Notes under the pieces: model-generated | The model's input: the letters and a program-made list of their open reading frames with translations, nothing else | Databases searched by the model: none | What the model was told of the DNA's origin: nothing | Shown: one piece after another, positions 33,056 through 41,550 of the stretch | How the letters are laid out: every line of letters begins with the position of its first letter | Position numbering within the stretch: the stretch's first letter is position 1 | NCBI GenBank assembly: GCA_910586735.1 | Contig: CAJUJW010000011.1 | Span: forward strand, 1-56,043 | Length of the DNA stretch: 56,043 nucleotides | Source of the DNA: an uncultured Oscillibacter sp. | GTDB taxonomy: Bacteria > Bacillota > Clostridia > Oscillospirales > Oscillospiraceae | Direction of reading: 5' to 3' | Program-made: the position numbers and the translations under genes

Positions 33056-33345
33056 CAAAGCGATGACGGAGAGGGACGGGAACTCGCCGCCTCCAGAGAG
33101 CCGGCGGGCGGTGCGAGCCGGCGGCAGAGGTTCCCAGGTCCTATGGCTCCTGAGCCGGACGTTTGAGGGCGCGCTTCACTGCGCCGCGTAGGGCGTCCCG
33201 CCCGCGCCGCGTTACGGGCGAACGGGGCTGCCTGGCCCTGTGAGGGGCGCTCCGCCGGAGGGCGGGCGCAATTTGAGTGGTACCGCGGAGGCTGTTCCGG
33301 CTTTCGTCTCAAAGACTATCTCTTTGGGACGAGGGCCTTTTTTCG
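33056..33345 (+). promoter_or_regulatory. T-box leader with a methionine specifier
   Basis: A leader of about 290 bases carries the T-box landmarks. GCGATGACGG opens stem I, and GAGAGCCGG and GTGCGAGCCGG follow. The specifier ATG is at 33143-33145, just before GCTCCTGAG. The invariant TGGTACCGCGG that pairs with uncharged tRNA is at 33278-33288. The terminator (TCGTC, then GACGAGGGCCTTTTTT) ends at about 33345. Uncharged tRNA-Met should let transcription continue into metY and metA, so the operon opens when methionine is short. Confidence 0.9.
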
Positions 33346-33371
33346 TCCCGCGAATCGAAAGGAGTTTTTCC

Positions 33372-34658
33372 ATGAGCGACTACCGCATTGAAACCGCCTG
33401 CGTCCAGGGGGGCTACACCCCCGGCAGCGGCGAGCCCCGGCAGATTCCCATCATCCAGTCCACCACCTTCAAATACGCCACCAGTGAGGACATGGGCAGG
33501 CTCTTCGACCTGGAGGCCAGCGGCTACTTCTACTCCCGCCTCCAGAACCCCACCTGCGACTATGTGGCGGCGAAAATCACCGCCCTGGAGGGGGGCACCG
33601 CCGGCATGCTGACCTCCTCCGGCCAGGCGGCCAACTTCTTCGCCCTGTTCAACATCTGCTCCTGCGAGGATCACATCGTCTCCTCCTCCTCCATCTACGG
33701 CGGCACCTTCAACCTGATCTCCGTCACCATGGCCAAGATGGGAATCGAAGTCACCTTCGTCTCCCCGGACTGCACGGCGGAGGAGCTGGACGCCGCCTTC
33801 CGGCCCAACACCAAGGCCGTCTTCGGCGAGACCATCGCCAACCCCGCCCTGACGGTGCTGGACATTGAGAAATTCGCCGCCGCCGCCCACCGTCACGGCG
33901 TGCCCCTGATTGTGGACAACACCTTCGCCACCCCGGTGAACTGCCGCCCCTTTGAGTGGGGGGCGGACATCGTGACCCACTCCACCACCAAGTACATGGA
34001 CGGCCACGGCGCGGCAATCGGCGGGGCCGTCATCGACTCCGGTCATTTTGACTGGACGGCCCACGCGGACAAGTTCCCCGGCCTCTGCACCCCCGACGAG
34101 AGCTACCACGGCGTCACCTACGCCGAGAAATTCGGCCTGGGCGGGGCCTTCATCACCAAATGCACCGCCCAGCTCATGCGGGACTTCGGCTGCACCCAGT
34201 CCCCCCAGAGCGCATTCTACCTGAACCTGGGCCTGGAGAGCCTCCACGTCCGCGTGGCCCGCCACTGCGAGACCGGCCAGGCCGTGGCGGAGTTCCTGGC
34301 GGCGCACCCCAAGGTGGAGCGGGTGAACTACTGTGGCCTGCCGGGGGACAAGTACCACACCCTGGCCCAAAAATACCTGCCCAAGGGCTCCTGCGGCGTG
34401 GTGTCCTTTGAGCTGACGGGGGGCCGGGAGGCAGCGGGGGTCTTCATGAGCGGGCTGAAGCTGGCCGCCATTGAGACCCACGTGGCCGACGCCCGGACCT
34501 GCTGCCTGAACCCCGCCAGCTCCACCCACCGGCAGATGACCGACGAGCAATTGGCCGCCGCCGGCGTCCCCGCCGGGCTGGTCCGCATGTCCTGCGGCCT
34601 GGAGAGCAAGGAGGACCTGATTGACGACATCCGTCAGGCGCTGGAGGCGGTGAACTGA
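33372..34658 (+). CDS. metY: O-acetylhomoserine aminocarboxypropyltransferase (sulfhydrylase), 428 aa
   Basis: Makes homocysteine from O-acetylhomoserine and sulfide. GAAAGGAG precedes the ATG at 33372. It is a Cys/Met-metabolism PLP enzyme: YSRLQNPTCDYVAAKI, ALEGGTAGMLTSSGQAANF, PLIVDNTFATPVNCRP and the PLP lysine in VTHSTTKYMDGHG. CCLNPASSTHRQM and VRMSCGLESKEDLIDDI are near the end. It is first gene after the methionine T-box and is followed after one base by metA, which makes its substrate. Confidence 0.93.
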   Translation: MSDYRIETACVQGGYTPGSGEPRQIPIIQSTTFKYATSEDMGRLFDLEASGYFYSRLQNPTCDYVAAKITALEGGTAGMLTSSGQAANFFALFNICSCEDHIVSSSSIYGGTFNLISVTMAKMGIEVTFVSPDCTAEELDAAFRPNTKAVFGETIANPALTVLDIEKFAAAAHRHGVPLIVDNTFATPVNCRPFEWGADIVTHSTTKYMDGHGAAIGGAVIDSGHFDWTAHADKFPGLCTPDESYHGVTYAEKFGLGGAFITKCTAQLMRDFGCTQSPQSAFYLNLGLESLHVRVARHCETGQAVAEFLAAHPKVERVNYCGLPGDKYHTLAQKYLPKGSCGVVSFELTGGREAAGVFMSGLKLAAIETHVADARTCCLNPASSTHRQMTDEQLAAAGVPAGLVRMSCGLESKEDLIDDIRQALEAVN

Positions 34659-34659
34659 A

Positions 34660-35598
34660 ATGCCCATCAAAATCCCCAACCGGCTGCCCGCCACCCAGAC
34701 CCTGCGGCAGGAAAACATCTTTGTCATGACGGAGACCCGGGCCGTCACCCAGGACATCCGGCCCCTTCGGATTCTCCTTTTGAACCTGATGCCCACCAAG
34801 GTGGACACGGAGACCCAGCTGGCCCGGGTCCTGGGCAACACGCCCCTGCAAATCGAGCTGGAGCTCATCGCCCCCGCCGGGCACATCTCCCGGAACACCT
34901 CCCAGGAGCACATGCTGTCCTTCTACAAGACCTTCGCCGAGGTGAAAAACCAGACCTTCGACGGCCTGGTCATTACCGGCGCGCCGGTGGAGCACCTGCC
35001 CTTCGAGGAGGTGGACTACTGGCCGGAGCTGTGCGAGATCATGGAGTGGAGCAAGACCAATGTCCACTCCACCCTCCACATCTGCTGGGGGGCCCAGGCG
35101 GGGCTGTACTACCACTACGGCATCCCCAAGCGCCCCCTGCCCCAGAAGCTCTTCGGCGTCTTCCAGCACACGGTGGAGGACCCCAATTTCATCATCTTCC
35201 GGGGCTTCGACGACCAGTTCTGGGTCCCCCACTCCCGGAACACCACCGTGGACCGGGCGGACATCGAGGCGGCGCCGGAGCTGAAAATCCTGGCGGACTC
35301 CCCGGAGGCGGGGGTCTACGCCGTCAAGACCGCCCAGGGCCGCCAGGTCTTCCTGATGGGCCACGCGGAGTATGACCGGGACACCCTGAAAAAGGAGTAC
35401 CTCCGGGACCTGGCGGCGGGGGTGGACATCCAGCTGCCCCGGCATTACTTCCCCGGAGACAACCCCGAGAAGGAGCCCGTGGTCCGCTGGCGCTCCTGCG
35501 CCCATCTGCTCTACGGGAACTGGCTGAACTACTGCGTCTACCAGACGGTCCCCTACGACATCCGGGACATCCAGCGGGGCGTCCGCACGGACGACTGA
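34660..35598 (+). CDS. metA: Homoserine O-acetyltransferase (MetA family, 312 aa)
   Basis: Starts one base after the metY stop. Catalytic motifs are C142 (LHICWGAQAG), H235 region (FLMGHAEYD) and the MetA core LNLMPTKVDTETQLARVLGN. Residue 111 is glutamate (ITGAPVEHLPFEEVDYW). In this family Glu111 favours acetyl-CoA, while Gly111 favours succinyl-CoA. It therefore supplies O-acetylhomoserine to metY. A strong terminator closes the operon. Confidence 0.93.
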   Translation: MPIKIPNRLPATQTLRQENIFVMTETRAVTQDIRPLRILLLNLMPTKVDTETQLARVLGNTPLQIELELIAPAGHISRNTSQEHMLSFYKTFAEVKNQTFDGLVITGAPVEHLPFEEVDYWPELCEIMEWSKTNVHSTLHICWGAQAGLYYHYGIPKRPLPQKLFGVFQHTVEDPNFIIFRGFDDQFWVPHSRNTTVDRADIEAAPELKILADSPEAGVYAVKTAQGRQVFLMGHAEYDRDTLKKEYLRDLAAGVDIQLPRHYFPGDNPEKEPVVRWRSCAHLLYGNWLNYCVYQTVPYDIRDIQRGVRTDD

Positions 35599-35650
35599 CC
35601 CGCGCCGGGGCCCTGGCCGGGGTGCCGGGGAACCAGGCTTGGAGAAACGA

Positions 35651-35690
35651 AACAGCGCCGGGCGGAAAACTCGCCCGGCGCTGTTTTTTT
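35651..35690 (+). terminator. Terminator of the metY-metA operon
   Basis: AACAGCGCCGGGCG and CGCCCGGCGCTGTT pair and are followed by seven T. Confidence 0.92.
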
Positions 35691-35727
35691 GTCTTCCGCG
35701 GAGGGGGAAGCCTCACCGCCCGGAAGG

Positions 35728-37107
35728 TCAATTGACCGGCATCTCCCACCCCGGGAACAGCTCAGAGAAATGCGGGAGCGGGACCCGGTTCCCATCCGCG
35801 TCTATCGTATTGGCGTTGAACCCGTCCGCCACCCAGCTGGTACTGTTGATAATGAGCTTGCGGGCCTCCAGGATTTTGGCCTGCTCCTCCTTGCTTGCGG
35901 TTTTCAGGTCCCGGCAGGCGATCTTTTTCGCCTCAGCCAGCTTCTGTTCCCGCTCCTCCTGAGATTGAACGGCGGCCTTTTCAGCCTGGGCGCTCTCCTC
36001 TTTTTCCCGCTTGGCGCCGGAGGCCGTGCCGGAAATCAAAATGGCCGGTTCCTTCTCCAGGGCCGTCAGCTTGTTCAGGTCTACCCGAATGTCCCCCAGG
36101 CTCACCGCCGTCACCCCGGCGGGGTCCAGGAGGCGGGGATGGGAATTGCTGACGAGCCCCTGGGCGGTTGTCACGTCCTTCAAAGCGTCGAACGTCCGGT
36201 TCTCTCCGCCGCCCGCCGCCTTCACGAATTTTCCGTCCTTCGTCCAGACGCCGGTCAGGCGAATGGGCTCCAGCTGCTTGCCGGTGGTGTCCTCCCGCTT
36301 GGCCTCATAGCCTACCTTCGCCCCGAAGGCGGTCACGGTAATTTCTTCTATCTCAATGGGAATCCCGTTCACGGTGACGTTCGCCGGGCCCTTGCAGAGC
36401 CGGGGCTGGAGGCGCTTTGTGAGGGTGAAGGTGAAGTCGTAGGGACCGGAGAGGGTGAAGACACGTTTAAAGGCGTCATCGGGCCTCGTCCAGTAAATAT
36501 CTCCCTTTCGGTAAATGGCCAGATTTTCCAGGTGTACGGTCAGATCCGGCTTCTCCACGTAATCCAGGCCGGAAACCGTCATCATCAAGGTTTCCTTCCC
36601 GCCGCCGCGGATCAGCTGGAACCGGTGCATCAGCCGGGGCTCTCCCCGGCTTAGCCGGGATTGGATGTCTGCGTCCCGTTCCGCCTGGGTGGAAGACTTG
36701 GTGAGCATTCCCGCCTCCGTCAGCAGTTTTTCCACAGCCTCCTCGTGTTCGGAGAGGTAAACCCTCCGCTGGTCCTCCGGCATGGTGATTTGGCTGGAAT
36801 CGCCGTTCAGCGTGGTCCCGCTGGGGATGTCCTTGGGGATATCGGCCCCCTGGATGTCAAAGGACAGCTGCAAAAGTTTGCCGTTCCAGACGGCCCCCTC
36901 CAGGGTGAGGGTCACGCCGTTTACTGTCTGGCTCTGGCCAAGGACCGTACCGGCGGAGGCCAGCGCTTCCTTGGCCTCTTCCTGACTTCCGGCAGCACTG
37001 AGGAGCCAGTCGGAGAACTGCGCCGGTTCCGAGTAAGCGAGGGCTGAGGTACACAGCGCCAGCATGGTCACGGTGGCCAGCAAAAGGGATACGATTCGTT
37101 TTTTCAT
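35728..37107 (-). CDS. Secreted DUF4179-like protein of the ECF sigma module (459 aa)
   Basis: A signal peptide is visible (MKKRIVSLLLATVTMLALCT, cleavage near ALAYS). A beta-rich body begins VNGVTLTLEGAVWNGKLLQL, which resembles the outside part of DUF4179 anti-sigma proteins. Near 390-430 there is a charged helical segment (AQAEKAAVQSQEEREQKLAE). It has its own copy of the ECF-type promoter at 37168-37193. I infer a secreted sensor or effector in the sigma regulon. The exact function is unknown. Confidence 0.6.
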   Translation of the reverse strand: MKKRIVSLLLATVTMLALCTSALAYSEPAQFSDWLLSAAGSQEEAKEALASAGTVLGQSQTVNGVTLTLEGAVWNGKLLQLSFDIQGADIPKDIPSGTTLNGDSSQITMPEDQRRVYLSEHEEAVEKLLTEAGMLTKSSTQAERDADIQSRLSRGEPRLMHRFQLIRGGGKETLMMTVSGLDYVEKPDLTVHLENLAIYRKGDIYWTRPDDAFKRVFTLSGPYDFTFTLTKRLQPRLCKGPANVTVNGIPIEIEEITVTAFGAKVGYEAKREDTTGKQLEPIRLTGVWTKDGKFVKAAGGGENRTFDALKDVTTAQGLVSNSHPRLLDPAGVTAVSLGDIRVDLNKLTALEKEPAILISGTASGAKREKEESAQAEKAAVQSQEEREQKLAEAKKIACRDLKTASKEEQAKILEARKLIINSTSWVADGFNANTIDADGNRVPLPHFSELFPGWEMPVN

Positions 37108-37167
37108 GATAATCTTCCTTTCTTGTCCGGCGGGAGAGGAAAGCCCTCCCCGCCCCGTTCTATCAGG

Positions 37168-37193
37168 TAAACGGAGGGGGAGGGCAAAGTACC
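37168..37193 (-). promoter_or_regulatory. ECF-type promoter of the secreted-protein gene
   Basis: On the minus strand GGTAC (37193-37189), 15 bp, CGTTTA (37173-37168). The flanks (GCTGTGGTACTTT and CGTTTACCT) are the same as at the sigma gene's own promoter. Confidence 0.7.
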
Positions 37194-37218
37194 ACAGCTT
37201 TTGGGAAAAATTTTTAAA

Positions 37219-38357
37219 TCAGGTTTCCGGCCCCGTCTCCAGGGGAATCACCACGTCTTCCCACAGCACCGCCTCCGCTTGGCTGAGGTCCACGGGCTTT
37301 TCAAAATCCACCGACGCCGTACAGCCGGAGCCCGTGTAGTCGCCCGCAGTCATCTGTGCAGAGTCTGCCTTGATCTCGCTGCCGTCCTTCATCCGCAGCG
37401 CCAGCCGGGCCTGGGGCCACGGGTCCTCCCCCTCCAGGCGGTATTTCCAATAAATGCCCAGAGGCGTGACGTTCATGGACAAAAGGGTCATCGTCTTCCC
37501 GCCATCCGTCGTGGACATTCCCTCTACCTGGAGCTCCAGCACCTGGTCCTCATTCAGAGCCTCCGGGATGGGGATTTCCCAGTAATCCGTGGGGCCCCTT
37601 TCCGCGCTCCAGCTGCCAAATACCAGTTCGTTTTCTCCGTCCGCTGTCCGTCGCTCAAGACCCCAGACCCTAAAGATAGAGCCGCCGACATCATAGGATG
37701 CCATTACTTCCTCAACGCCCACCAGTACGTTGGGTTCCTTGGTTCCGGCCTCCAGTATGGTGAAGCTATAGGAGTTCGTGGCGTATTCTTTTGGATGCTC
37801 CGCCCTCCATTGTTCGGATGGGCGGAGACTGCCGAAAAGACTCAGATCGTCCCCCGGGTGGAACACCGTCCCCTCCGGCGCGCGGATTTCCAGCACCAGA
37901 TAGGGCTGGCTCTTTGCACCCAGGATGCGCAGGGGTGTGATGGTCACGCCGTCGTGCTCCACCGGCGGGGGGGGGGGAGGCTCTCCGCCGCTGTTTTCTC
38001 AGGCCCCGGCTGTTCTGCCTTTTCGCCGCTGATCTCCATATCGCCGATGATTTCCTGCTGCCGCTGGTCCAGCCCGCCGAAGTAGGAGACCCACAGGGAG
38101 ACGGTGACGGCCGCCGCCGCTGTGACCAGCAGGAGGACCGCGATAGCCGCAGCGACGCCCCGGGGGATTTTCCTCCGGCCCGGCCGGGACCGCCGCCGGG
38201 CCCAGCCCCAGGGGTCCGCCAGAAGGCGCGTCCGCTCCCGGAGATACCGGGGGGAGAAATCCGGCTCCTGGGAATCCGCGTCTTGGAGAACCCGCGCATA
38301 CTGCTCCAGGTTGGCGTCCATCAGCCCCTGGCGCAAAAGAATATCAAACCGCGTCAT
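37219..38357 (-). pseudogene. Membrane anti-sigma factor, frameshifted in a C11 run
   Basis: The start at 38357 overlaps the end of the sigma gene by 14 bases. Residues 1-65 form the cytoplasmic sigma-binding part (MTRFDILLRQGLMDANLEQY). One membrane segment follows at 67-92 (GVAAAIAVLLLVTAAAAVTV). A run of eleven C in the coding strand (37967-37977) ends the first frame soon after. The outside domain continues in another frame (VEHDGVTITPLRILGAK to ETGPET). It would be joined by nine or twelve C. The layout matches DUF4179/RsiV-like anti-sigmas. A C11 tract is prone to slippage, so the gene may switch on and off; sequencing error is the other choice. Confidence 0.75.
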
Positions 38358-38871
38358 AGGTGTACCCCTCCTTTTCCAGCCGCTCCTTCAGCATGGCCTT
38401 GCCCCGCAGAACCCGCATGGACACCGCAGACTCGCTCATGTGAAGCCGCCGGGCAATCTCCCGGTTGGTCCGCTCCTCCACGCACTTGAGCTCCAGAACC
38501 CGCCGGTAGTTCTCCGGCAGGGACCGGATCAGGGAGAGCAGATAGCGGTATTCCTCGTCCTCCCCGGCGGGTGGGTCCCAGTCCTCGGGAAAGGCGACGG
38601 TCCGGCTCTCCGAGCGGAGGATGTCCAGGGCGCAGTTTTTGGATACCGTCACCACATAGCCCTCCGTCTCCCTCCAGGGCAGGGCGGAGACCCGGTCCCA
38701 GCTTTTGATGAGCTGGAGCCAGGTCTGCTGGGCCGCGTCCTCCGCCTGGGTCCGGTTCCCCAGGACCCGGAAGGCCACGGCGCAGACTTTTTTCTCATGG
38801 GCCTCAAACAGCCGCGTGAACCGCCGCCGGTCCTCCTCGGTCTCCAGCATGGCAAGGTAAATCGCAAGCAT
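38344..38871 (-). CDS. ECF sigma factor (175 aa)
   Basis: The ATG at 38871 follows AAAGGAGG. Region 2 reads FEAHEKKVCAVAFRVLGN, QAEDAAQQTWLQLIKSWDRV and TEGYVVTVSKNCALDILRSE. Region 4 reads SLPENYRRVLELKCVEERTN, then REIARRLHMSESAVSMRVLR. It binds core polymerase and directs it to the GGTAC-N15-CGTTTA promoters seen at 38916 and 37168. Its anti-sigma gene follows, overlapping. Confidence 0.92.
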   Translation of the reverse strand: MLAIYLAMLETEEDRRRFTRLFEAHEKKVCAVAFRVLGNRTQAEDAAQQTWLQLIKSWDRVSALPWRETEGYVVTVSKNCALDILRSESRTVAFPEDWDPPAGEDEEYRYLLSLIRSLPENYRRVLELKCVEERTNREIARRLHMSESAVSMRVLRGKAMLKERLEKEGYTYDAV

Positions 38872-38915
38872 GAAAGGTCTCCTCCTTTGTGTTGAAATGG
38901 CGCCTCTTCTATAGG

Positions 38916-38941
38916 TAAACGGCTGGGGAGGGAAAAGTACC
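38916..38941 (-). promoter_or_regulatory. ECF-type autoregulatory promoter of the sigma operon
   Basis: On the minus strand GGTAC (38941-38937), 15 bp, CGTTTA (38921-38916), 45 bases before the sigma start. It is the twin of the site at 37168-37193. Confidence 0.7.
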
Positions 38942-39024
38942 ACAGCCTGAAAGAAAAAAATTTTCGCAGTGCGCCGGCAGGAGCCGGGCAGGTCGGGAAC
39001 CCCGCCGCCATAGATAAAGAATAC

Positions 39025-39063
39025 GCCCGGGACCGGCTTTGCGCAATACGGTCCCGGGCTTTT
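39025..39063. terminator. Terminator hairpin past patB
   Basis: GCCCGGGACCG and CGGTCCCGGGC pair around about 13 bases. On the plus strand TTTTAT follows; on the minus strand GTATTCTTT. It insulates patB from the sigma operon. Confidence 0.7.
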
Positions 39064-39116
39064 ATAGGTGGGTGCGGCTTAGGGCCCGTAGAAGACGCCG
39101 GGCAGGAGGGCAATTT

Positions 39117-40289
39117 TCAGGGCAGGCTGTTGACGGCGGCCTCCAGCTGGTGGAGGGCCCGCTCCAGGACGCTGCGGGGACAGGCGGCGTTGAGCCGCAT
39201 ATAGCCGCTCAGGCTCCGCCCGAAGGCGCATCCGTCGTTCAGGCCCAGGCGGGCCTTTTCAATCATGAAGTCGTGGAGCGCCTGATTGCTCAGGCCCAGG
39301 GCCCGGCAGTCCAGCCACATGAGGTAGGTGGCGTCGGGGGCGTAGGTCTTGATTTTCGGAATGTGCCGCCGGCAGTAGTTCACCACGAAGTCGAAATTCT
39401 CCGAAATGTAGGGCAGCAGCTGGTCCAGCCACTCCTCGCCCTCCCGGAAAGCCGTCTCCACGGCGGTGACGGAAAAGGCATTGTTCCGGTGGATGTCCAT
39501 GTTGGTCCAGAAACGGTCGAAGGTCTCCTTCTTGTGCCGGTCGGGGAAGACCACCGTGCTGGCCTGGAGGCCCGCCAGGTTGAAGGTCTTGGTGGCGGAG
39601 ATGCCCGTAATCACGTTGGCGGCGATTTCCGGGGACAGGGAGGCGGTGGGGATGTGCTTTTTCCCGTGGAAAATCAGGTCGGAGTGGATTTCGTCGCTGA
39701 CCACCAGGACGCGGTGTTTCAAGCACAGCTCCATCATCCGGCGGAGCTCCTCCTCCGTCCACACGATGCCCAGGGGGTTGTGGGGGCTGCACAGCAGGAA
39801 CAGGTCCGCCTCCTGGAGCTTGGCCTCGAAGTCCTCCCAGTCCACGGTCCACTTCCCGTTCTCCTCCACCATCTTGTTCTCAATGACCCGCCGCCCGACG
39901 AACTCCGCCATGTCGCAGAACTCGCCGTAAACCGGGGTCTGGATGAGGACGCTGCCCCCCTGGGGGGTGTACAGCCGCACACAGGCGGAGAGGGTCTGGA
40001 CCACCCCCAGGCAGAAGCTCATGAGGGACGTGTCCGGGGTCCAGCCGTTCCGGCGGCTCTGCCAGTCCCGGACGGCCTCGAAGTAGCTGTCCGGCCGGGC
40101 GGTGTAGCCCCAGATGCCCTCCTCCGCCCGGGCCTTCAGGGCGTCGATGATGGGCTGGGCCGTCTTGAAGTCCATGTCGGCGATCCAGAGGGGAATCACG
40201 TCGTCCCGGCCGAACTTCTTGACCCGTTCGTCGTACTTGGCGGAGAGGTTTCCGCTGCGGTCAATCACCTGGTCAAAATCATAACGCAT
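39117..40289 (-). CDS. patB: PatB/MalY-type cystathionine beta-lyase / cysteine desulfhydrase (390 aa)
   Basis: AAGGA precedes the ATG at 40289. It is a fold-type I PLP enzyme: IPLWIADMDFKTAQPIIDAL, EEGIWGYTARPDSYFEAVRD, LLCSPHNPLGIVW, VVSDEIHSDLIFHGKKHIPT and the PLP lysine in SATKTFNLAGLQ. The C-terminal SGYMRLNAACPRSVLERALH completes it. It breaks C-S bonds in cystathionine or cysteine, giving sulfide or homocysteine. A consensus sigma-54 promoter lies 57 bases upstream. The divergent cysteine desulfidase gene points to cysteine breakdown. Confidence 0.9.
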   Translation of the reverse strand: MRYDFDQVIDRSGNLSAKYDERVKKFGRDDVIPLWIADMDFKTAQPIIDALKARAEEGIWGYTARPDSYFEAVRDWQSRRNGWTPDTSLMSFCLGVVQTLSACVRLYTPQGGSVLIQTPVYGEFCDMAEFVGRRVIENKMVEENGKWTVDWEDFEAKLQEADLFLLCSPHNPLGIVWTEEELRRMMELCLKHRVLVVSDEIHSDLIFHGKKHIPTASLSPEIAANVITGISATKTFNLAGLQASTVVFPDRHKKETFDRFWTNMDIHRNNAFSVTAVETAFREGEEWLDQLLPYISENFDFVVNYCRRHIPKIKTYAPDATYLMWLDCRALGLSNQALHDFMIEKARLGLNDGCAFGRSLSGYMRLNAACPRSVLERALHQLEAAVNSLP

Positions 40290-40345
40290 AGTCTCGCATC
40301 CTTTCTGAAATGATCGTATGTCCGCGGCCTTTGGCAGATTATTAA

Positions 40346-40361
40346 AGCAAGAACCGTGCCA
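40346..40361 (-). promoter_or_regulatory. Sigma-54 promoter of patB
   Basis: On the minus strand TGGCAC-GGTTC-TTGCT (40361-40346) matches the -24/-12 consensus exactly, with GG and GC twelve bases apart. Confidence 0.85.
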
Positions 40362-40519
40362 AGCAGGGCGTGTGGGATGATTCTTTCTGAAATCCGCCCC
40401 GAATTTGGAGGGACGCACAAAGACCCTGGGACGGGTTTTGGCAAAATGCCAAGGTTCCTCCCAGGGCCTTTCCGCAGGGGAGAGGGCAGCCCCCCCGGCG
40501 CGACGGGGCGGAGGGAGGA

Positions 40520-41381
40520 GCCGCCGGAGAGGAACAGCGTGGGGGGCAGGGTGCTGAGGCGGAAGTAGAGGTCCCGGCGGAAGGAGCCCTCCCGGACCTT
40601 CTGCTCCAGGGCCTCGTTGGTGGCGGCCTCGATGCGCACGTCCACATGGATGATGCGGTTGCCCCCCCACCCGCATGACCTCCCGCTCCTGGAGGGCCCG
40701 GAGGAGCTTGATTTGCAGGGCGGGGCTCTCGCTGAGCGCCATGCGGGCCAGGGTCTCCTTGGTCCTGCGGATGGCCTCCGACTGCCCTATCACGTCGGCA
40801 AAGCTGTACTTGGCGTAGTGCCCCTTGTGATAGAGCGGGCTCCTCAGCTCGCTCTGCCGGGCCTCCACGTCGTTGAACCGCCGGAGCAGGGCGAAGGCCC
40901 CGATGCAGGCGCTCTGCCGGATGACCGGCACCACCTCCTGGGCGTACCGCTGGAAAGCCTCCCCCTCCAGCAGGGACTCCAGCCCCAGGCGGAGGGCGAT
41001 TTCAATCATCATGCCGGAGGTACACACCCGCTGGCCCAGGTCGATGACGGTCTCCACGCCCGGCGGGACGCAGCGGCGCTCGTCCGGGGTCACGGCAATC
41101 TGAACGTCCGGCGCCTCCGGCGCGCCGGGGTAGAAAGGAATCCAGTGGATGTGGGTGATGCCGAACTGCTCCAGCTAGGCGATGGCCTCCCGGGCCATGG
41201 TCTGGGTCATGTTGACGAACAGCACCCGGCTGCCCGCCGGAAGCTCCTTGAGCTTGCGCAGCTCGCTCCAGCGGAAGGAGACCTCCGCCGCCTCCCCGAA
41301 CAGCCCCGCGATGTCGGACCGGTAGGACTCCCCCGGCCCGGGGTCCAGGGCGATGACGGAAAGTTTCTTTTTGGCCGGCAT
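40520..41381 (-). pseudogene. Sigma-54-dependent activator with PrpR-type sensor, decayed
   Basis: It begins MPAKKKLSVIALDPGPGESY at 41381 with AAAGGAGGG before it. Codon 69 is TAG (41175-41173), where the frame goes on LEQFGITHIHWIPFYPGAPE. The PrpR-N-like sensor is readable to FADVIGQSEAIRRTKETLAR. The ATPase domain then jumps to ALQIKLLRALQEREVMRVGG, losing Walker A, the GAFTGA loop and Walker B. After one more shift only VDVRIEAATNEALEQKVREG, then SFRRDLYFRLSTLP remain; the helix-turn-helix is gone. It sits between two sigma-54 promoters it presumably once served. Confidence 0.8.
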
Positions 41382-41474
41382 AGCGCCCTCCTTTTTGGTC
41401 GGATTTCAACCAGTTTCTTTGACCAGTTAACCACAAATGCCGGCGGATTGCAAGGGATTTCCGGGGGAAATACC

Positions 41475-41490
41475 TGGCATGGAAATTGCT
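41475..41490 (+). promoter_or_regulatory. Sigma-54 promoter of the cysteine desulfidase gene
   Basis: TGGCAT-GGAAA-TTGCT (41475-41490) has GG and GC exactly twelve bases apart and one mismatch to the consensus. It lies 61 bases before the start codon. Confidence 0.8.
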
Positions 41491-41550
41491 TTATTATCCC
41501 GGCGAAGAAGAACCACACCCGAATCTATTTTACAGAGAGGAGCATCCCAT

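Noticed and set aside
5997..41175. Reassignment of TAG to an amino acid
   Set aside because: The CheX-like gene (22860), the CheY-like gene (23226) and the MalG-type permease (28287) end at TAG in the expected place.
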